58,454 nt of DNA from Candidatus Limimorpha caballi (GCA_018064605.1 JAGHUX010000017.1:1-58454), one strand, 5' to 3'. Shown: positions 19,437 to 29,974, numbered from the stretch's first letter. Made by a program: numbers and translations. The notes: generated by a model not told the origin, from the sequence alone.

Positions 19437-22400
19437 ATGGTCAGAGGTGTTCTAAGAACGATAACGATACTACTTTTTTTCAATATTTTGATTGTTGACA
19501 ACGTTTTCGCGAAAAATTCCGTGCTGTCGTCAGGTGTCTGGTACAAGTTGTCGCTGACCGAGACGGGGATGTACAGCATCTCTTACCAGGAGCTGAAGGC
19601 GATGGGTGTCGATGTGGCAAATATCAATCCGAAGAACATCAGGCTGTTCCACAACGGCGGGGGAGTGCTGCCTTTGGTCAACAAAGACACGAAATACGAC
19701 GACCTCGTGGAGATACCTATTATTATTAATGGCGAAAACGACGGACGTTTCGATGAGAGCGACATGATAATCTTCTACGCCCGCGGACCTGTCACTTGGC
19801 GGTACGATGCGTCCAATGGGTTCTACGAGCATGTGAAAAACCCTTATTCTGACTTCTCATACGTATTTCTGACGGTGGGCGACACGCCCGGGAAACGTGT
19901 CGCTTCCGTTCAGCAGGCGACGGGACAGAGCGAGACGGTGGGCCTGTTCCTCGACGGACAAGTCTATGAGGTTGACGAATACAACCTCAACAACATGGGC
20001 GCGACATGGTATTGCGACAAGTTCGATGTCACCCTTACACGAACGTATCCTTTTGATTTCCATAATGTCGCGACAGAACGTAAGGCCAAGATGCGCTCGG
20101 AAGTGGCGACGCGAAACTCAAGCCCGGCCTCATACAAATATGCTGTCGGCGGCTCGGTCGTGACGACACTGTCGCTCAACGGTGTGCACGATTTCACGTA
20201 CATCTACGCCCAGACTTCCTCAACCAACGTCAAGTCATTTTCACCTAAGTCTGACAAACTCGACGTGACGGTCACTTTCTCCAGGAACAATTCATCTTCA
20301 GTGGGTTGGCTCGATTATGTCGAGATGAACGCGTGGAGGAAACTCAGCATATCGGGCGATTTCATGCCTTTCCGCAACCCTGAATGCGGCGAGGCCACGA
20401 AGGTTTACGAGTATCAACTTTCAAATGCGACATCATCGACGCAGGTGTGGGACGTGAAAAACCCAGTGGAGCCGAAGAAAATCGACGCCACATTCAGCGC
20501 CTCAAGACTCACTTTCAAGGTGAACGGCGACAAGAACAACGAGTTCGTCGCATTCAACGGGAACTCGTTCTCAAAGACCACATTCGTCGGAATCGTCGAA
20601 AATCAGAATCTTCATGCGTTGAAAGATGTTGACTATCTGATAATTGCGCATCCGAAATTCGTCTCGCATGCGCGGCGTCTGAAAGAGATTCACTCACGTC
20701 TCGATGACCTCAGGATTGAAATCGTCACGCCGCAGACCATTTACAACGAGTTCTCGTGCGGCGCGCTCGACATCGCCGGAATCCGTAATTTCATCAAGAT
20801 GCTTTACGAGAACGGCGAGGATGGCAGCCGCCTGAAATATGTGCTGCTGTTCGGCGACGCTTCTTACGCCTATAAAAATGAAGACGCCTGTTTCATCCCT
20901 TCGTATGAGTCGAAGTCGTCTTGCGCAATCACCGACTGTATTGTCACCGATGACTTTTTCGTGTGTTTCGGGCCTGGTGAAGGCAATATGGAAAACGGCT
21001 CGATTATGGATCTTCCTATCGGAAGAATGCCGGTCTCTACGGAGGAACAGGCCACTGCGGTGCTTGACAAGATTGAAGAGTTCATAGCCGGCGGCGAAAA
21101 AAACATGAACAGATGGAGGAACGTGGTGACGTTGGTCTGCGACGACGAGGATGGCGGCTCCTTCCTGAGAAACGCCGAGTCGGTCGCTGACTCCGTCGTG
21201 GGCTGGGGCGGCGACATGGTCGTTGACAAGATTTATCTCGATGCGTACAACCAGGTCGCCACGGCGAGCGGACAGCGTTGCCCGGAGGCCAATGAAGCGA
21301 TAACCAACAGGATTGAAAACGGGACGCTGCTGTTTTTCTACACCGGCCACGGCGGCGAAGTCGGCCTCGCGGAGGAGAGAATCCTGACGAATGAGGACAT
21401 CAACTCCTGGCAGAACATCCCCATGCTCCCGGTATTCCTAACCGCGACATGCGAATTCAGCCGCTTCGACGACCATACGAGGACATCGGCCGGAGAATAC
21501 GTGTTCCTCAATCCCAAAGGCGGTGCCATTAACATGATCACTACAGCAAGGACGACAACTGGCCCCGCCAGCATGAAACTCGTCAAAAGATTTTTCCGCA
21601 GCGTGTTTAAGATGTATGATGGTGAATACCAATGCGTTGGCGATATTTTCAAAGATGCAAAACAAGACGCGACACCGAACACAAAGGTTTATACGCTGTT
21701 CGGCGACCCGGCGTTGAGAATCGCTTATCCGAAAAACAATGTCGTCATCACAAAACTCAACGGAACTGATGTCAACGAAGCTCCTGTTGATACAGTCAAG
21801 GCGTTGAGTTATATAGAGCTGGAAGGCGAGGTGAGAGACAATTTCGGCTGTGTCATGAATGACTTCAACGGTGTCGTTTATGTCTCGGCTTACGACAAGG
21901 AGAACACAATTTACACAAAAGGTGACAACGGCTCCGCACCTACATCATTCAAGGTGCGTAACAGTTTGATTTTCAATGGTAAAACCATAGTGGAGAACGG
22001 GATGTTCAAAATCGGTTTTATTGTGCCTAAAGACATCAGATATGATTACGGGAAAGGCCTCGTAAGTCTGTATGCCACTGATTATAAGACTGATGCAAAT
22101 GGTTTGTTCTCTGATTTCATCGTCGGCGGCTATGACGAGAACGTCACGCCTGACACGCTCGGCCCGGAAGTGCTCGTGTATATCGACGACACTCTCTTCA
22201 CCGACGGCGGCATGACAAATGAAAACCCGGTCATAATTGCGAAAATACGCGACCTCGCCGGCATCAACACTACCGGCAACAGCATCGGACACGACATCAT
22301 GGCAGTGGTCTCGGGCGCGACGAACAAATCGTACAATCTGAATAATTTTTACGAGTCTCCGTTGAAAGTCAATGAGTTCGGTGAATTGACGTACCGTCTT

Positions 22401-22811
22401 TACAACCTCAACGAGGGCGAACACAACCTCCGCCTGCGCGTATGGGATGTTTTCAACAACTCCACAACCGTCTCGATAAATTTCAATGTGGTGAAAAGCA
22501 ACACTTTAGCCGTCGAAAATCTCATCAACACACCAAACCCCATGTCGGATGTCACGCGCATCCGGTTCGACTACAACCAAAGCGGCGAGGTCGGGGTGCT
22601 TGTGCGGATCTACAACATCAGCGGACAGCTCGTCAGGACGATAGAAGAGTCGAGACACGGCGCGTCGATGCGCATCGAGCCTGTCGTGTGGGACGGCACC
22701 GACGACAGCGGCAGCCCGTTGCCGTCGGGCATCTACATTTACAATGTCACGGTTTCAGGCAGCGGAAATGAAAAGGCTTCAGGATTTTCAAAACTTATAA
22801 TTGCCAGATGA
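19437..22811 (+). CDS. porU: type IX secretion system sortase PorU
   Basis: 1124 residues after correcting the start to 19437, which gives a signal peptide (VLRTITILLFFNILIVDNVFA). The middle holds a C25 (gingipain-type) peptidase domain. The catalytic His is in FYTGHGG (His638) and the Cys in TATCEF (Cys672). The C-terminal ~75 residues are a beta domain of FlgD-Ig/sorting type (VRIYNISGQLVRTI, WDGTDDSGSPLPSGIYIYNVTV, ending KLIIAR). PorU removes C-terminal sorting domains from T9SS cargo and attaches them to A-LPS. Its stop overlaps the next gene by 4 bases. Confidence 0.92.
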   Translation: MVRGVLRTITILLFFNILIVDNVFAKNSVLSSGVWYKLSLTETGMYSISYQELKAMGVDVANINPKNIRLFHNGGGVLPLVNKDTKYDDLVEIPIIINGENDGRFDESDMIIFYARGPVTWRYDASNGFYEHVKNPYSDFSYVFLTVGDTPGKRVASVQQATGQSETVGLFLDGQVYEVDEYNLNNMGATWYCDKFDVTLTRTYPFDFHNVATERKAKMRSEVATRNSSPASYKYAVGGSVVTTLSLNGVHDFTYIYAQTSSTNVKSFSPKSDKLDVTVTFSRNNSSSVGWLDYVEMNAWRKLSISGDFMPFRNPECGEATKVYEYQLSNATSSTQVWDVKNPVEPKKIDATFSASRLTFKVNGDKNNEFVAFNGNSFSKTTFVGIVENQNLHALKDVDYLIIAHPKFVSHARRLKEIHSRLDDLRIEIVTPQTIYNEFSCGALDIAGIRNFIKMLYENGEDGSRLKYVLLFGDASYAYKNEDACFIPSYESKSSCAITDCIVTDDFFVCFGPGEGNMENGSIMDLPIGRMPVSTEEQATAVLDKIEEFIAGGEKNMNRWRNVVTLVCDDEDGGSFLRNAESVADSVVGWGGDMVVDKIYLDAYNQVATASGQRCPEANEAITNRIENGTLLFFYTGHGGEVGLAEERILTNEDINSWQNIPMLPVFLTATCEFSRFDDHTRTSAGEYVFLNPKGGAINMITTARTTTGPASMKLVKRFFRSVFKMYDGEYQCVGDIFKDAKQDATPNTKVYTLFGDPALRIAYPKNNVVITKLNGTDVNEAPVDTVKALSYIELEGEVRDNFGCVMNDFNGVVYVSAYDKENTIYTKGDNGSAPTSFKVRNSLIFNGKTIVENGMFKIGFIVPKDIRYDYGKGLVSLYATDYKTDANGLFSDFIVGGYDENVTPDTLGPEVLVYIDDTLFTDGGMTNENPVIIAKIRDLAGINTTGNSIGHDIMAVVSGATNKSYNLNNFYESPLKVNEFGELTYRLYNLNEGEHNLRLRVWDVFNNSTTVSINFNVVKSNTLAVENLINTPNPMSDVTRIRFDYNQSGEVGVLVRIYNISGQLVRTIEESRHGASMRIEPVVWDGTDDSGSPLPSGIYIYNVTVSGSGNEKASGFSKLIIAR

Positions 22812-25800
22812 TGAACAAAATGCGTCTTATCTTTCTCTTCGTCGCGCTGGCTCTTGCAGATGTGACGGCCATGTCTCAGCGTTATGCCGACTCGTCGGTG
22901 CTGTCCGACGGCTCCATATATAAATTAGGTGTGGTCTCCGACGCGGTTTATCGTGTCACATACGACGACCTCGTGGCGTGGGGCGTCAATCCGTCAATGA
23001 TTGACCCGAGGAAAATCAGCGTGTTCGGTAACATCGCGGGAATGCTCCCGGAAAACAACTCGACGGAAAACTACGACGACCTGTCAGAACTGTCAATCCT
23101 CGTGAATGGCGAAGATGACGGCAGCTTCGACCGCGACGACGAGATAATATTCTACGGACAAAGCCCCGTCGTCTGGGAATATAAAAACGGACGCTTCCGT
23201 CATCAGACAAATTATTATTCCGATACAACATATTATTTCCTGAAGATTGACAATGAATATGATGGGAAAAGAATCGTGGCCGGACAGCAGCCGGAAGACG
23301 GCAATGTCAGCGTTGTGACGACATTCCTCGACCACCAGTGCCATGAGGTTGACATCGATAATCATTTCAAGATGGGGCGGAAATGGTTCGGCGAGTCGGT
23401 CTCGGGACAGACGCAGAAACTCGTGACGTTCCCGTTTGTCTTCAGGAACGCGGTGGACGGCGAAGGCTTCGTGCATTTCAACTTCATCGGCTCCGCGTCG
23501 GGCGAGAGCTTCACGGTGCGACTTGCTGTCAACGGCGAGCCTGTGACCGACGACGTGCAGGTCAACAAAGTCGGCGAATATTGTTGCGGCACGGAATTCT
23601 CAAAGGAAGCCACGTTCACTGTCGCCGGCGATGAGGTGAATGCGTCGGTGGAAGTGTTCACAAACAACGCGGCCTCGATGGTCGGAGTGGATTATGTGGA
23701 GGTGAATGTCTGGCGCAGACTGCGTTACGAGAACGAACAGCTCGTCTTCACCTTGACGGAAAGCGTCGGGCACAATGCCGTCAATCTCATCGAAATCGAA
23801 AACGCCTCCGGCGACCTCCTCTTCCTTGATGTGACAAATCCGCTTTCGCCGGAAAAACTCGCTTACTCCATGGCCGGAGACATGCTGCAATATGAGGATT
23901 TCAGGCTGGGGAAGTCGTATGCTCTCGTCGGTCCCGATGACTTGAAAGAAGTGGTTTCGTGCAAACAGATTGAAAATCAGAATCTTCACGCACATTCCGA
24001 TGCTGATTACGCTGAAATGCTGATCATCACCGACAAGGTCTTTGCGAAACAGGCGGAGGAGATAAAAACAATACACGAAGACATCGACAATATGGTCTCG
24101 TACATCGCTTTTGTTGACGAGATCTACAATGAGTTTTCTTCAGGAAGTGCTGACATCACCGGCATCCGCAATTTCATCAGGATGGTGTATGAGCGTTCTG
24201 AGGGACTGAAATATGTGCTGCTTTTGGGCAGAGGCACCTGCGATTACAAGAACAGACTCGGGTATTCCAACAATTTCGTGCCGCCGTATGAGTCGTTGAA
24301 TGTCGTTAACCAGCTCAGCGCGTATGTCTCCGATGATTACTACGGGCTGATGGGCGAGGGCGAAGGCGAGCTGCTGGCCGGGAAGGTCTCGCTCGGCGTC
24401 GGCCGGATGCCGGTCGTGGATGTGAACGATGCGGCGACGGCCGTGGGGAAGATACGACGTTACATCGACGCGTCGAAGTCGATGGGCGACTGGCGTAACG
24501 ACATCGTCTTGATCGCCGACAATGAACGGAGCACGTATGCGAAAAACTGCGACTCGCTCGAGGCCATCGTCGATACGGCGCAGCCGTCTGCCAACATCAC
24601 GAAGATCTATTCTGACGCCTACATCCGCAGGAAAAACTCCGACGGCTCGTACAGCTCGCCGGAGGCCACCGCCGAGATAATGAGAAGGTTCTCACAGGGC
24701 GCAATTATGGTCTCCTATTTCGGACACGGCGGCGTGAAAGGCCTCAGCAAGTCGAAGCTTCTCATGATAGAAGACATAATCAACCTCGGCAATTACGACC
24801 GGCTGCCGTTCGTGACGACGGCGACGTGCGAGTTCAGCGCGTTCGACAATCCGGGCTTCGTCTCGGCTGGCGAACGGCTCTTCAAGATGAACGAGGGCGG
24901 CGCCATCGCGATGTTTACGTCAACGCGCCCCACACAGACGACGGATAACGCGAAAATCATGAAGAACCTCTACAAAAACGCCTTCCCGAATGGCTGGATG
25001 CGGTCGAGGACGATGGGCGAGGTGGTTATGGAAACGAAACGCGACAACATCTCGAATACGTCAAACTACGTGTCTTACGTCTTCTTCGGCGACCCGGCAC
25101 TCCGCTTCGCTTATCCGTCGGAAAACGTGGCGACGACAGCCATCAACGGACGACCCGACAGGAAAGACCATGTCGTCGGCGCAATGGAGACGGTGACGGT
25201 ACAAGGGCAGATAACCGACGCCGACGGCCGCGCCGACTCGCTGTTCAACGGATTTGTCAACGTGAAGATGTTCGACAATAAATCACAGTATAACACTCTT
25301 AACAACTGCGGCCTCGATGCTGATGAATATTTCTTCCAGGCTTACAACGATGTTTTGTTCGAGGGTAAGGCTTCGGTGAAAAACGGCTTGTTCTCAATAA
25401 CTTATATGATTCCGAAGAATGTCAACATGCAGAAAGGCAAGGCACGCATCAGCTATTATGCCGTCGATACGACAAGAATGGTTGACGCGACCGGCTGTTT
25501 CGCGAATGTCAAGGTCGATGGCGTGGCAGATGTGGTGACGGATAACGAAGGCCCTGAGATTCAGTTGCTTTGGAACGGTAACGTGCCCGACGGAGAGCCG
25601 GTCTTCTGCGACGGTACGCTGACAGCCGAAATCACCGACCCGCAGGGGCTGTATCACTACAACACTGTCATCGGCAGGGACATCATGCTGAGCCATGTCT
25701 TCAACGGAGTCGGCGAGGTCGAGAACGTCAATGGGTGTTTTGAAACTGAAATAGACGACTTCACGAAGGGAACGTTGAAAATCAATTACGAAAACCTCAA

Positions 25801-26200
25801 GTCGGGCGAACACGAATTTGTCATCAGCGCGTGGGACACACACGAGAATAATAGCATCGGGTCGTTGAAAATCAATGTTTTCGGCAATGACGACTTCATC
25901 TCTCTGGTGAATGTCGTCAACAGACCGAACCCGTTTGTTGACAAGACGGTCTTCTCATTTCAGTGCCACAAGCAAGACATCACATTCGACCTGACAATCA
26001 AAATATATGATGTCGCGGGGAGGCTGGTCAATGAGTTGACATACAATAATTTAACTGATGAATGCGATGGCGTGGAATGGGACGGCACCGATTTCCGTGG
26101 CGATAAACTTCTGCCGGGAGTCTATGTGTACAATGTACATGTCAAAGACATTGACGGCGATGTCTATTCCACAAATCAGAAACTTATACTTTCGAGATAA
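22808..26200 (+). CDS. second PorU-like C25 sortase (tandem paralogue)
   Basis: 1130 residues, with signal peptide (LIFLFVALALADVTAMS) and the same plan as the preceding gene: VLSDGSIYKLGVVSDAVYRVTYDDL N-terminal barrel, C25 domain with FGHGG (His640) and TATCEFSAF (Cys674), Ig-like region, and C-terminal LVNRPNPFVDKTVFSF to KLILSR. Both catalytic residues are kept, so it is not a dead copy. It starts within the stop of porU (ATGA). An ATG three bases downstream (MNKMRL) is equally possible. The role of a second intact PorU is unknown; it could process a different cargo class. Confidence 0.88.
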   Translation: MMNKMRLIFLFVALALADVTAMSQRYADSSVLSDGSIYKLGVVSDAVYRVTYDDLVAWGVNPSMIDPRKISVFGNIAGMLPENNSTENYDDLSELSILVNGEDDGSFDRDDEIIFYGQSPVVWEYKNGRFRHQTNYYSDTTYYFLKIDNEYDGKRIVAGQQPEDGNVSVVTTFLDHQCHEVDIDNHFKMGRKWFGESVSGQTQKLVTFPFVFRNAVDGEGFVHFNFIGSASGESFTVRLAVNGEPVTDDVQVNKVGEYCCGTEFSKEATFTVAGDEVNASVEVFTNNAASMVGVDYVEVNVWRRLRYENEQLVFTLTESVGHNAVNLIEIENASGDLLFLDVTNPLSPEKLAYSMAGDMLQYEDFRLGKSYALVGPDDLKEVVSCKQIENQNLHAHSDADYAEMLIITDKVFAKQAEEIKTIHEDIDNMVSYIAFVDEIYNEFSSGSADITGIRNFIRMVYERSEGLKYVLLLGRGTCDYKNRLGYSNNFVPPYESLNVVNQLSAYVSDDYYGLMGEGEGELLAGKVSLGVGRMPVVDVNDAATAVGKIRRYIDASKSMGDWRNDIVLIADNERSTYAKNCDSLEAIVDTAQPSANITKIYSDAYIRRKNSDGSYSSPEATAEIMRRFSQGAIMVSYFGHGGVKGLSKSKLLMIEDIINLGNYDRLPFVTTATCEFSAFDNPGFVSAGERLFKMNEGGAIAMFTSTRPTQTTDNAKIMKNLYKNAFPNGWMRSRTMGEVVMETKRDNISNTSNYVSYVFFGDPALRFAYPSENVATTAINGRPDRKDHVVGAMETVTVQGQITDADGRADSLFNGFVNVKMFDNKSQYNTLNNCGLDADEYFFQAYNDVLFEGKASVKNGLFSITYMIPKNVNMQKGKARISYYAVDTTRMVDATGCFANVKVDGVADVVTDNEGPEIQLLWNGNVPDGEPVFCDGTLTAEITDPQGLYHYNTVIGRDIMLSHVFNGVGEVENVNGCFETEIDDFTKGTLKINYENLKSGEHEFVISAWDTHENNSIGSLKINVFGNDDFISLVNVVNRPNPFVDKTVFSFQCHKQDITFDLTIKIYDVAGRLVNELTYNNLTDECDGVEWDGTDFRGDKLLPGVYVYNVHVKDIDGDVYSTNQKLILSR

Positions 26201-26277
26201 ATTTTTTGAATTGATGCAATAATTGAAAATATACATCGTTTGATGAAAGATTATGCGGCGGATGTTGAAATTTTGCT

Positions 26278-26285
26278 TATTTTTG
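26278..26285 (+). promoter_or_regulatory. -7 element of porV
   Basis: TATTTTTG, 42 bases before the porV ATG, in the 127-base gap after the porU pair. No convincing -33 TTG is at the right distance, so porV may also be read from the porU promoter. Confidence 0.55.
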
Positions 26286-26327
26286 CCGCGTTTTTGGAAA
26301 AGATGAAATCAATTTATAATTTGTAAT

Positions 26328-27572
26328 ATGACAAGAATCAAATCTTTTTTTGTCCTTCTTTGCCTGGTCGTAACAGGCTTCTCCGCCAATGCGCAGGGCG
26401 GTAGCAGAGATAATTTGTCAGGGTCAGACAGGGTGATTCAGACGGCTGTCCCAGCCCTGATCATCGCACCCGACGCACGTTCATCAGGTATGGGTGACGT
26501 CGGCGTCTCCACATCTCCTGACGTCTATTCAATGCATTGGAATGCGGCTAAATACGCTTTCATCGAAGATGATTTCAGCGTCGGCCTCGCTTATACTCCT
26601 TGGCTCAGGAAGCTGGTTTCCGACATGAACATAGCATATATGGCGGCGTCAAAACGCGTCAGCGACAAGTCGGCCGTCGCAATGTCGCTCATGTATTTCA
26701 ACCTTGGCGACATCAATTTCAGGGGCGAGAACGATGAGGACATGGGAACGTACAGGCCGAATGAGTTCGCCATCGACGCCTGCTATTCAAGGAAACTCGG
26801 CGACTATATATCCGGCGCAGTGTCTGCCCGTTTCATCTATTCCGACCTCACGCAGGGTGTCACGAATTATTCAAAACCCGCAAAGTCAGTCGCCGCCGAC
26901 ATCGGCGTGTATTATCAGAAACCTGTCGATTGGTTCAAGAACCTGTCCTCTGATTTCAGCTGGGGCGTCGCAATCACCAACATGGGCGCGAAAATGTCTT
27001 ACAGCGACAAGAATACCAAAAGCGACTTCATCCCGACAAACCTCCGCTTTGGCGCGACAATGAACATGCATCTCGATGATTACAACTCGTTGGCCGTATC
27101 TGTTGACCTGAACAAACTTCTCGTCCCGACACCACCACAATATCTCAAGACTGAGGATGGCAGGGATTCTATTGGCGTGGACAACAAACCTGTGATTTAC
27201 AAGGGCAAGGACAACGATGTCTCGATGGTCCAGGGAATCTTCCAGTCATTCTACGATGCGCCAGATGGCTTCTCGGAGGAGCTCAAGGAGTTAACACTCG
27301 GAATCGGCCTCGAATATTGGTACAACAAGGTGTTCTCGGCACGTGCCGGTTTCTTCCACGAGGACAAGGACAAGGGTAACCGCCGTTATCTCACGTTTGG
27401 CGCGGGCATCCGCTACAACGTCCTGCAACTCGACATCTCATATCTCGTCCCTGTCAACAACACCTCAAATTCGGGTGTGAATCCTTTAGAGAATACATTG
27501 CGTTTCAACTTGGTGCTTAACATCAACAAGTGGAAGAACGACAATACAAAACTCGAGAAAGAAGCGGATTGA
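26328..27572 (+). CDS. porV: T9SS outer-membrane protein PorV (LptO)
   Basis: A 414-residue FadL-like barrel with signal peptide ending GFSANA. Conserved PorV segments are VQTAVPALIIAPDARSSGMGD-type (VIQTAVPALIIAPDARSS), MHWNAAKYAF, LAYTPWLRKLV and LGIGLEYWYNKVFSARAGFFHED. PorV shuttles secreted cargo from the translocon to the PorU attachment complex. The gldJ/porU/porV neighbourhood matches the flavobacterial order. Confidence 0.95.
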   Translation: MTRIKSFFVLLCLVVTGFSANAQGGSRDNLSGSDRVIQTAVPALIIAPDARSSGMGDVGVSTSPDVYSMHWNAAKYAFIEDDFSVGLAYTPWLRKLVSDMNIAYMAASKRVSDKSAVAMSLMYFNLGDINFRGENDEDMGTYRPNEFAIDACYSRKLGDYISGAVSARFIYSDLTQGVTNYSKPAKSVAADIGVYYQKPVDWFKNLSSDFSWGVAITNMGAKMSYSDKNTKSDFIPTNLRFGATMNMHLDDYNSLAVSVDLNKLLVPTPPQYLKTEDGRDSIGVDNKPVIYKGKDNDVSMVQGIFQSFYDAPDGFSEELKELTLGIGLEYWYNKVFSARAGFFHEDKDKGNRRYLTFGAGIRYNVLQLDISYLVPVNNTSNSGVNPLENTLRFNLVLNINKWKNDNTKLEKEAD

Positions 27573-27599
27573 ATTTGATATATTATTGATGATATTTTT

Positions 27600-27628
27600 G
27601 CGTCGTTGCCTGCAACGACGCTTTTTTT
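27600..27628. terminator. bidirectional terminator between porV and the C25 protease
   Basis: GCGTCGTTGC, CT loop, GCAACGACGC: a 10-bp perfect stem with TTTTTTT on the right and AAAAAT on the left, placed between two convergent genes. Confidence 0.9.
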
Positions 27629-29916
27629 TATTTCGTCTTTTGAATCCTGCTTGAGATGTGATTGTTGATCAGAACAAGATAAATCCCGTCGCTCAAATCA
27701 CTGATGTCAACATCCACCTTGTCGGAATGTGAAAACTCGATATTTTTCATCTCTCTGCCTAAAATATTGAAAACCTTGATGTTGCAGATGTCGTCACACT
27801 TGATGCACATCTTTCCTGAACAAGGATTCGGATAGATTTCAACGGTTGCCTCCTGATTCTCATCAATGCCGATGTTCTTGGTGACGCTGATGCGGCTTTC
27901 GTGCCTGAAATGGTTCTGTTTTGTCGCCACAACCTTGACCGACGTGCCTTCCGGCTGTGGTATGAAGAACATCGTGACCTTTCCGTTTTTGGTCTTTCCT
28001 CTTGCAATCATTTGATTGTCAACCGACAATGCGATATGTGTGTTGTCATCGGCTTCAATTGTGACGTATCCATGTTCGGGAAGAATCGTTTTCGGATGGC
28101 TGACGTGAAGTTCCTGCGGCATCTCGGAATTAAGTTGCAGATAAGCGTCGCCGAAATAATGGAAGAGCCGGTTAGTGATGGCGACGTATTTTTTGTTGCT
28201 TGGGAAAGACGACTTCTTCAGGAATATCTTTCCGTAAAGGTTTGCGAATGCGGGATATTGGAAGTCAATGTCTTGCGGTCCGTAGTCGGGCATGAAGTCA
28301 GGGTAGAGGCAGTCGAATACGCCCCAGACGTAGGTGTCGTTGACGAACGAATACGAGAGTTCGGATGCGGCGATGGCGGCGACGGCTCCGTGCTCGCATT
28401 TCAGGAGACGTTCGGCGAAACAGTCACCGTATCCGTTGCCGTGTCCGAAATGTCCCGTCTGACAGTTCGCGGAGATGACAAAAGTCAGGTCGTCGTTGCG
28501 CAAGGCGTTGATGCAACTCGTTGAGAAATAAGGGTTTCCCCATGTCTCGTATGTTCCGTGGTCGCGGTGTGCCACGATGAAGCTGCCGTTCTCGATGGCT
28601 TCCGTGATGCGTGTGTCGTCGCCGTCCCAGTCGGTGAGGTGCGACATCGTCTGCGGGATGTAGTTCAGACCGGCGGGGCCGAACTGGTCCATGACCAAGT
28701 CGGTGTTTTGCGCCGTTGACCAGACGGAGTCCGGCACGCCTTCGTGTATCGCGTTGATACGCACGCTTCTTTTGCCGTGTGCGTCCATGTATCCGGCAAG
28801 GATCTCGGTGCAAAGCTGAAACCACCTGCCTTTGTCGTATCCCATCGCCGTGACCGGATGCCGGTAATAATCAGGGTTCGCGCTCGGTTCGCGCTCGTAC
28901 CGGATTGTCTTCTCGACCATCACACGCGCCTCGTCGGCGTTTGACGCGGGCATACGCGCAATGACGATGTCGGAGATGTCGTCGCTGTTGAAATCGACGA
29001 GCTGGTTGTCGGAGAAATATGGCTCGAAATCATGGCCTTCGGGATGGTCGTATCCCGTGTAGGTGCTGATGCCGTCCGCAGGGCTGGCGTAGTTGTAGTC
29101 GCCGAGCAGGAGAATGGCCTCCGGCGACGGACTCCAATTGTCGCAGATGTACTTGAACCGCGCCTTCAGCGTGTCGTGCCAGTTGTGCCCGATGTCGCTC
29201 ATCGTGACGATTTTCGTGATGATGCCTTGCTCCTCGCGGAAGTTCCTCAGCGAGTCGGCCCAGACCCTGAAACTCTCATCAGGGATGACAATCAGGTAGT
29301 TGCAGCCCTCCCGCCGGCTCGGGATGACAGTGTCTCCGGCGACATCGAGAAATCCGGGGTTTTCGACGATTCCCCTCATCATCGCGGTGAGGTTGTCGTC
29401 TTCGATGACGGTTCCTCGGCTTGCGTCTCCGCTGACAGAGATGTTTATTTCGATTTCATCGAATGTCCTCGTCTGGCGTCTCACCGGGTTGTATTGTTCG
29501 GTGGCGACGCTGACAAGGAGCAGGTCGAAGTTGCGGAGCGCGGAGCGTTCCGTCGTGACGATGTCTTCAGGGAAGAACTCGTCCTTCGTGTAAATGCCTT
29601 GGTTTTCCTGCGCCGTCATGTCTTCGGAGTCGTGGTCCGACGCGGTCTTCTGCGCCGGCTCGATGTACAAGCCGTTGGTCGTCTTTTCGTTCCTTAATGA
29701 AAAGGAGATGTCGATGTCGGCGCCCTTGGGTATGGCGACGTATCTCGCGACGTGTCTCACGTTCGGTTCGCCTTCATTGGCGGTGACGAGGCTGTAGCCG
29801 ACGTCTTGCTTCGCGGGTGAGATGCTGATTCTTATCGTGTCGTTCGCGGCGGATGCAGCCCGGCTGACAATGATGACTGTCAGTGCGGCGAGCAGTATTT
29901 TCGCTGTGGTCCTCAT
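27628..29916 (-). CDS. gingipain-like C25 cysteine protease with T9SS sorting domain
   Basis: 762 residues from the ATG at 29916, which gives a clean signal peptide (ILLAALTVIIVSRAASA). The longer frame runs into rpmH and is rejected. A gingipain propeptide-like N-terminal half is followed by the C25 catalytic domain with His453 (HRDHG) and Cys485 (SANCQTGHFGHGNG). The last ~75 residues form a type A C-terminal sorting domain (VEIYPNPCSG, VFNILGREMKNI, ISDLSDGIYLVLI, ending RIQKTK). It is therefore predicted to be T9SS cargo, exported by the machinery encoded next door. Substrate unknown. Confidence 0.9.
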   Translation of the reverse strand: MRTTAKILLAALTVIIVSRAASAANDTIRISISPAKQDVGYSLVTANEGEPNVRHVARYVAIPKGADIDISFSLRNEKTTNGLYIEPAQKTASDHDSEDMTAQENQGIYTKDEFFPEDIVTTERSALRNFDLLLVSVATEQYNPVRRQTRTFDEIEINISVSGDASRGTVIEDDNLTAMMRGIVENPGFLDVAGDTVIPSRREGCNYLIVIPDESFRVWADSLRNFREEQGIITKIVTMSDIGHNWHDTLKARFKYICDNWSPSPEAILLLGDYNYASPADGISTYTGYDHPEGHDFEPYFSDNQLVDFNSDDISDIVIARMPASNADEARVMVEKTIRYEREPSANPDYYRHPVTAMGYDKGRWFQLCTEILAGYMDAHGKRSVRINAIHEGVPDSVWSTAQNTDLVMDQFGPAGLNYIPQTMSHLTDWDGDDTRITEAIENGSFIVAHRDHGTYETWGNPYFSTSCINALRNDDLTFVISANCQTGHFGHGNGYGDCFAERLLKCEHGAVAAIAASELSYSFVNDTYVWGVFDCLYPDFMPDYGPQDIDFQYPAFANLYGKIFLKKSSFPSNKKYVAITNRLFHYFGDAYLQLNSEMPQELHVSHPKTILPEHGYVTIEADDNTHIALSVDNQMIARGKTKNGKVTMFFIPQPEGTSVKVVATKQNHFRHESRISVTKNIGIDENQEATVEIYPNPCSGKMCIKCDDICNIKVFNILGREMKNIEFSHSDKVDVDISDLSDGIYLVLINNHISSRIQKTK

Positions 29917-29938
29917 GTGCCGGATGGTGTTTAAAAGT

Positions 29939-29974
29939 AAAAAAAAGAGGCAATAGCGATTGTCTCTTTTTTTT
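29939..29974 (-). terminator. terminator of rpmH
   Basis: On the minus strand AAGAGACAAT and ATTGCCTCTT pair (one G-T) around CGCT, followed by TTTTTT. It lies between rpmH and the C25 protease, so the protease needs its own promoter or readthrough. Confidence 0.75.
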
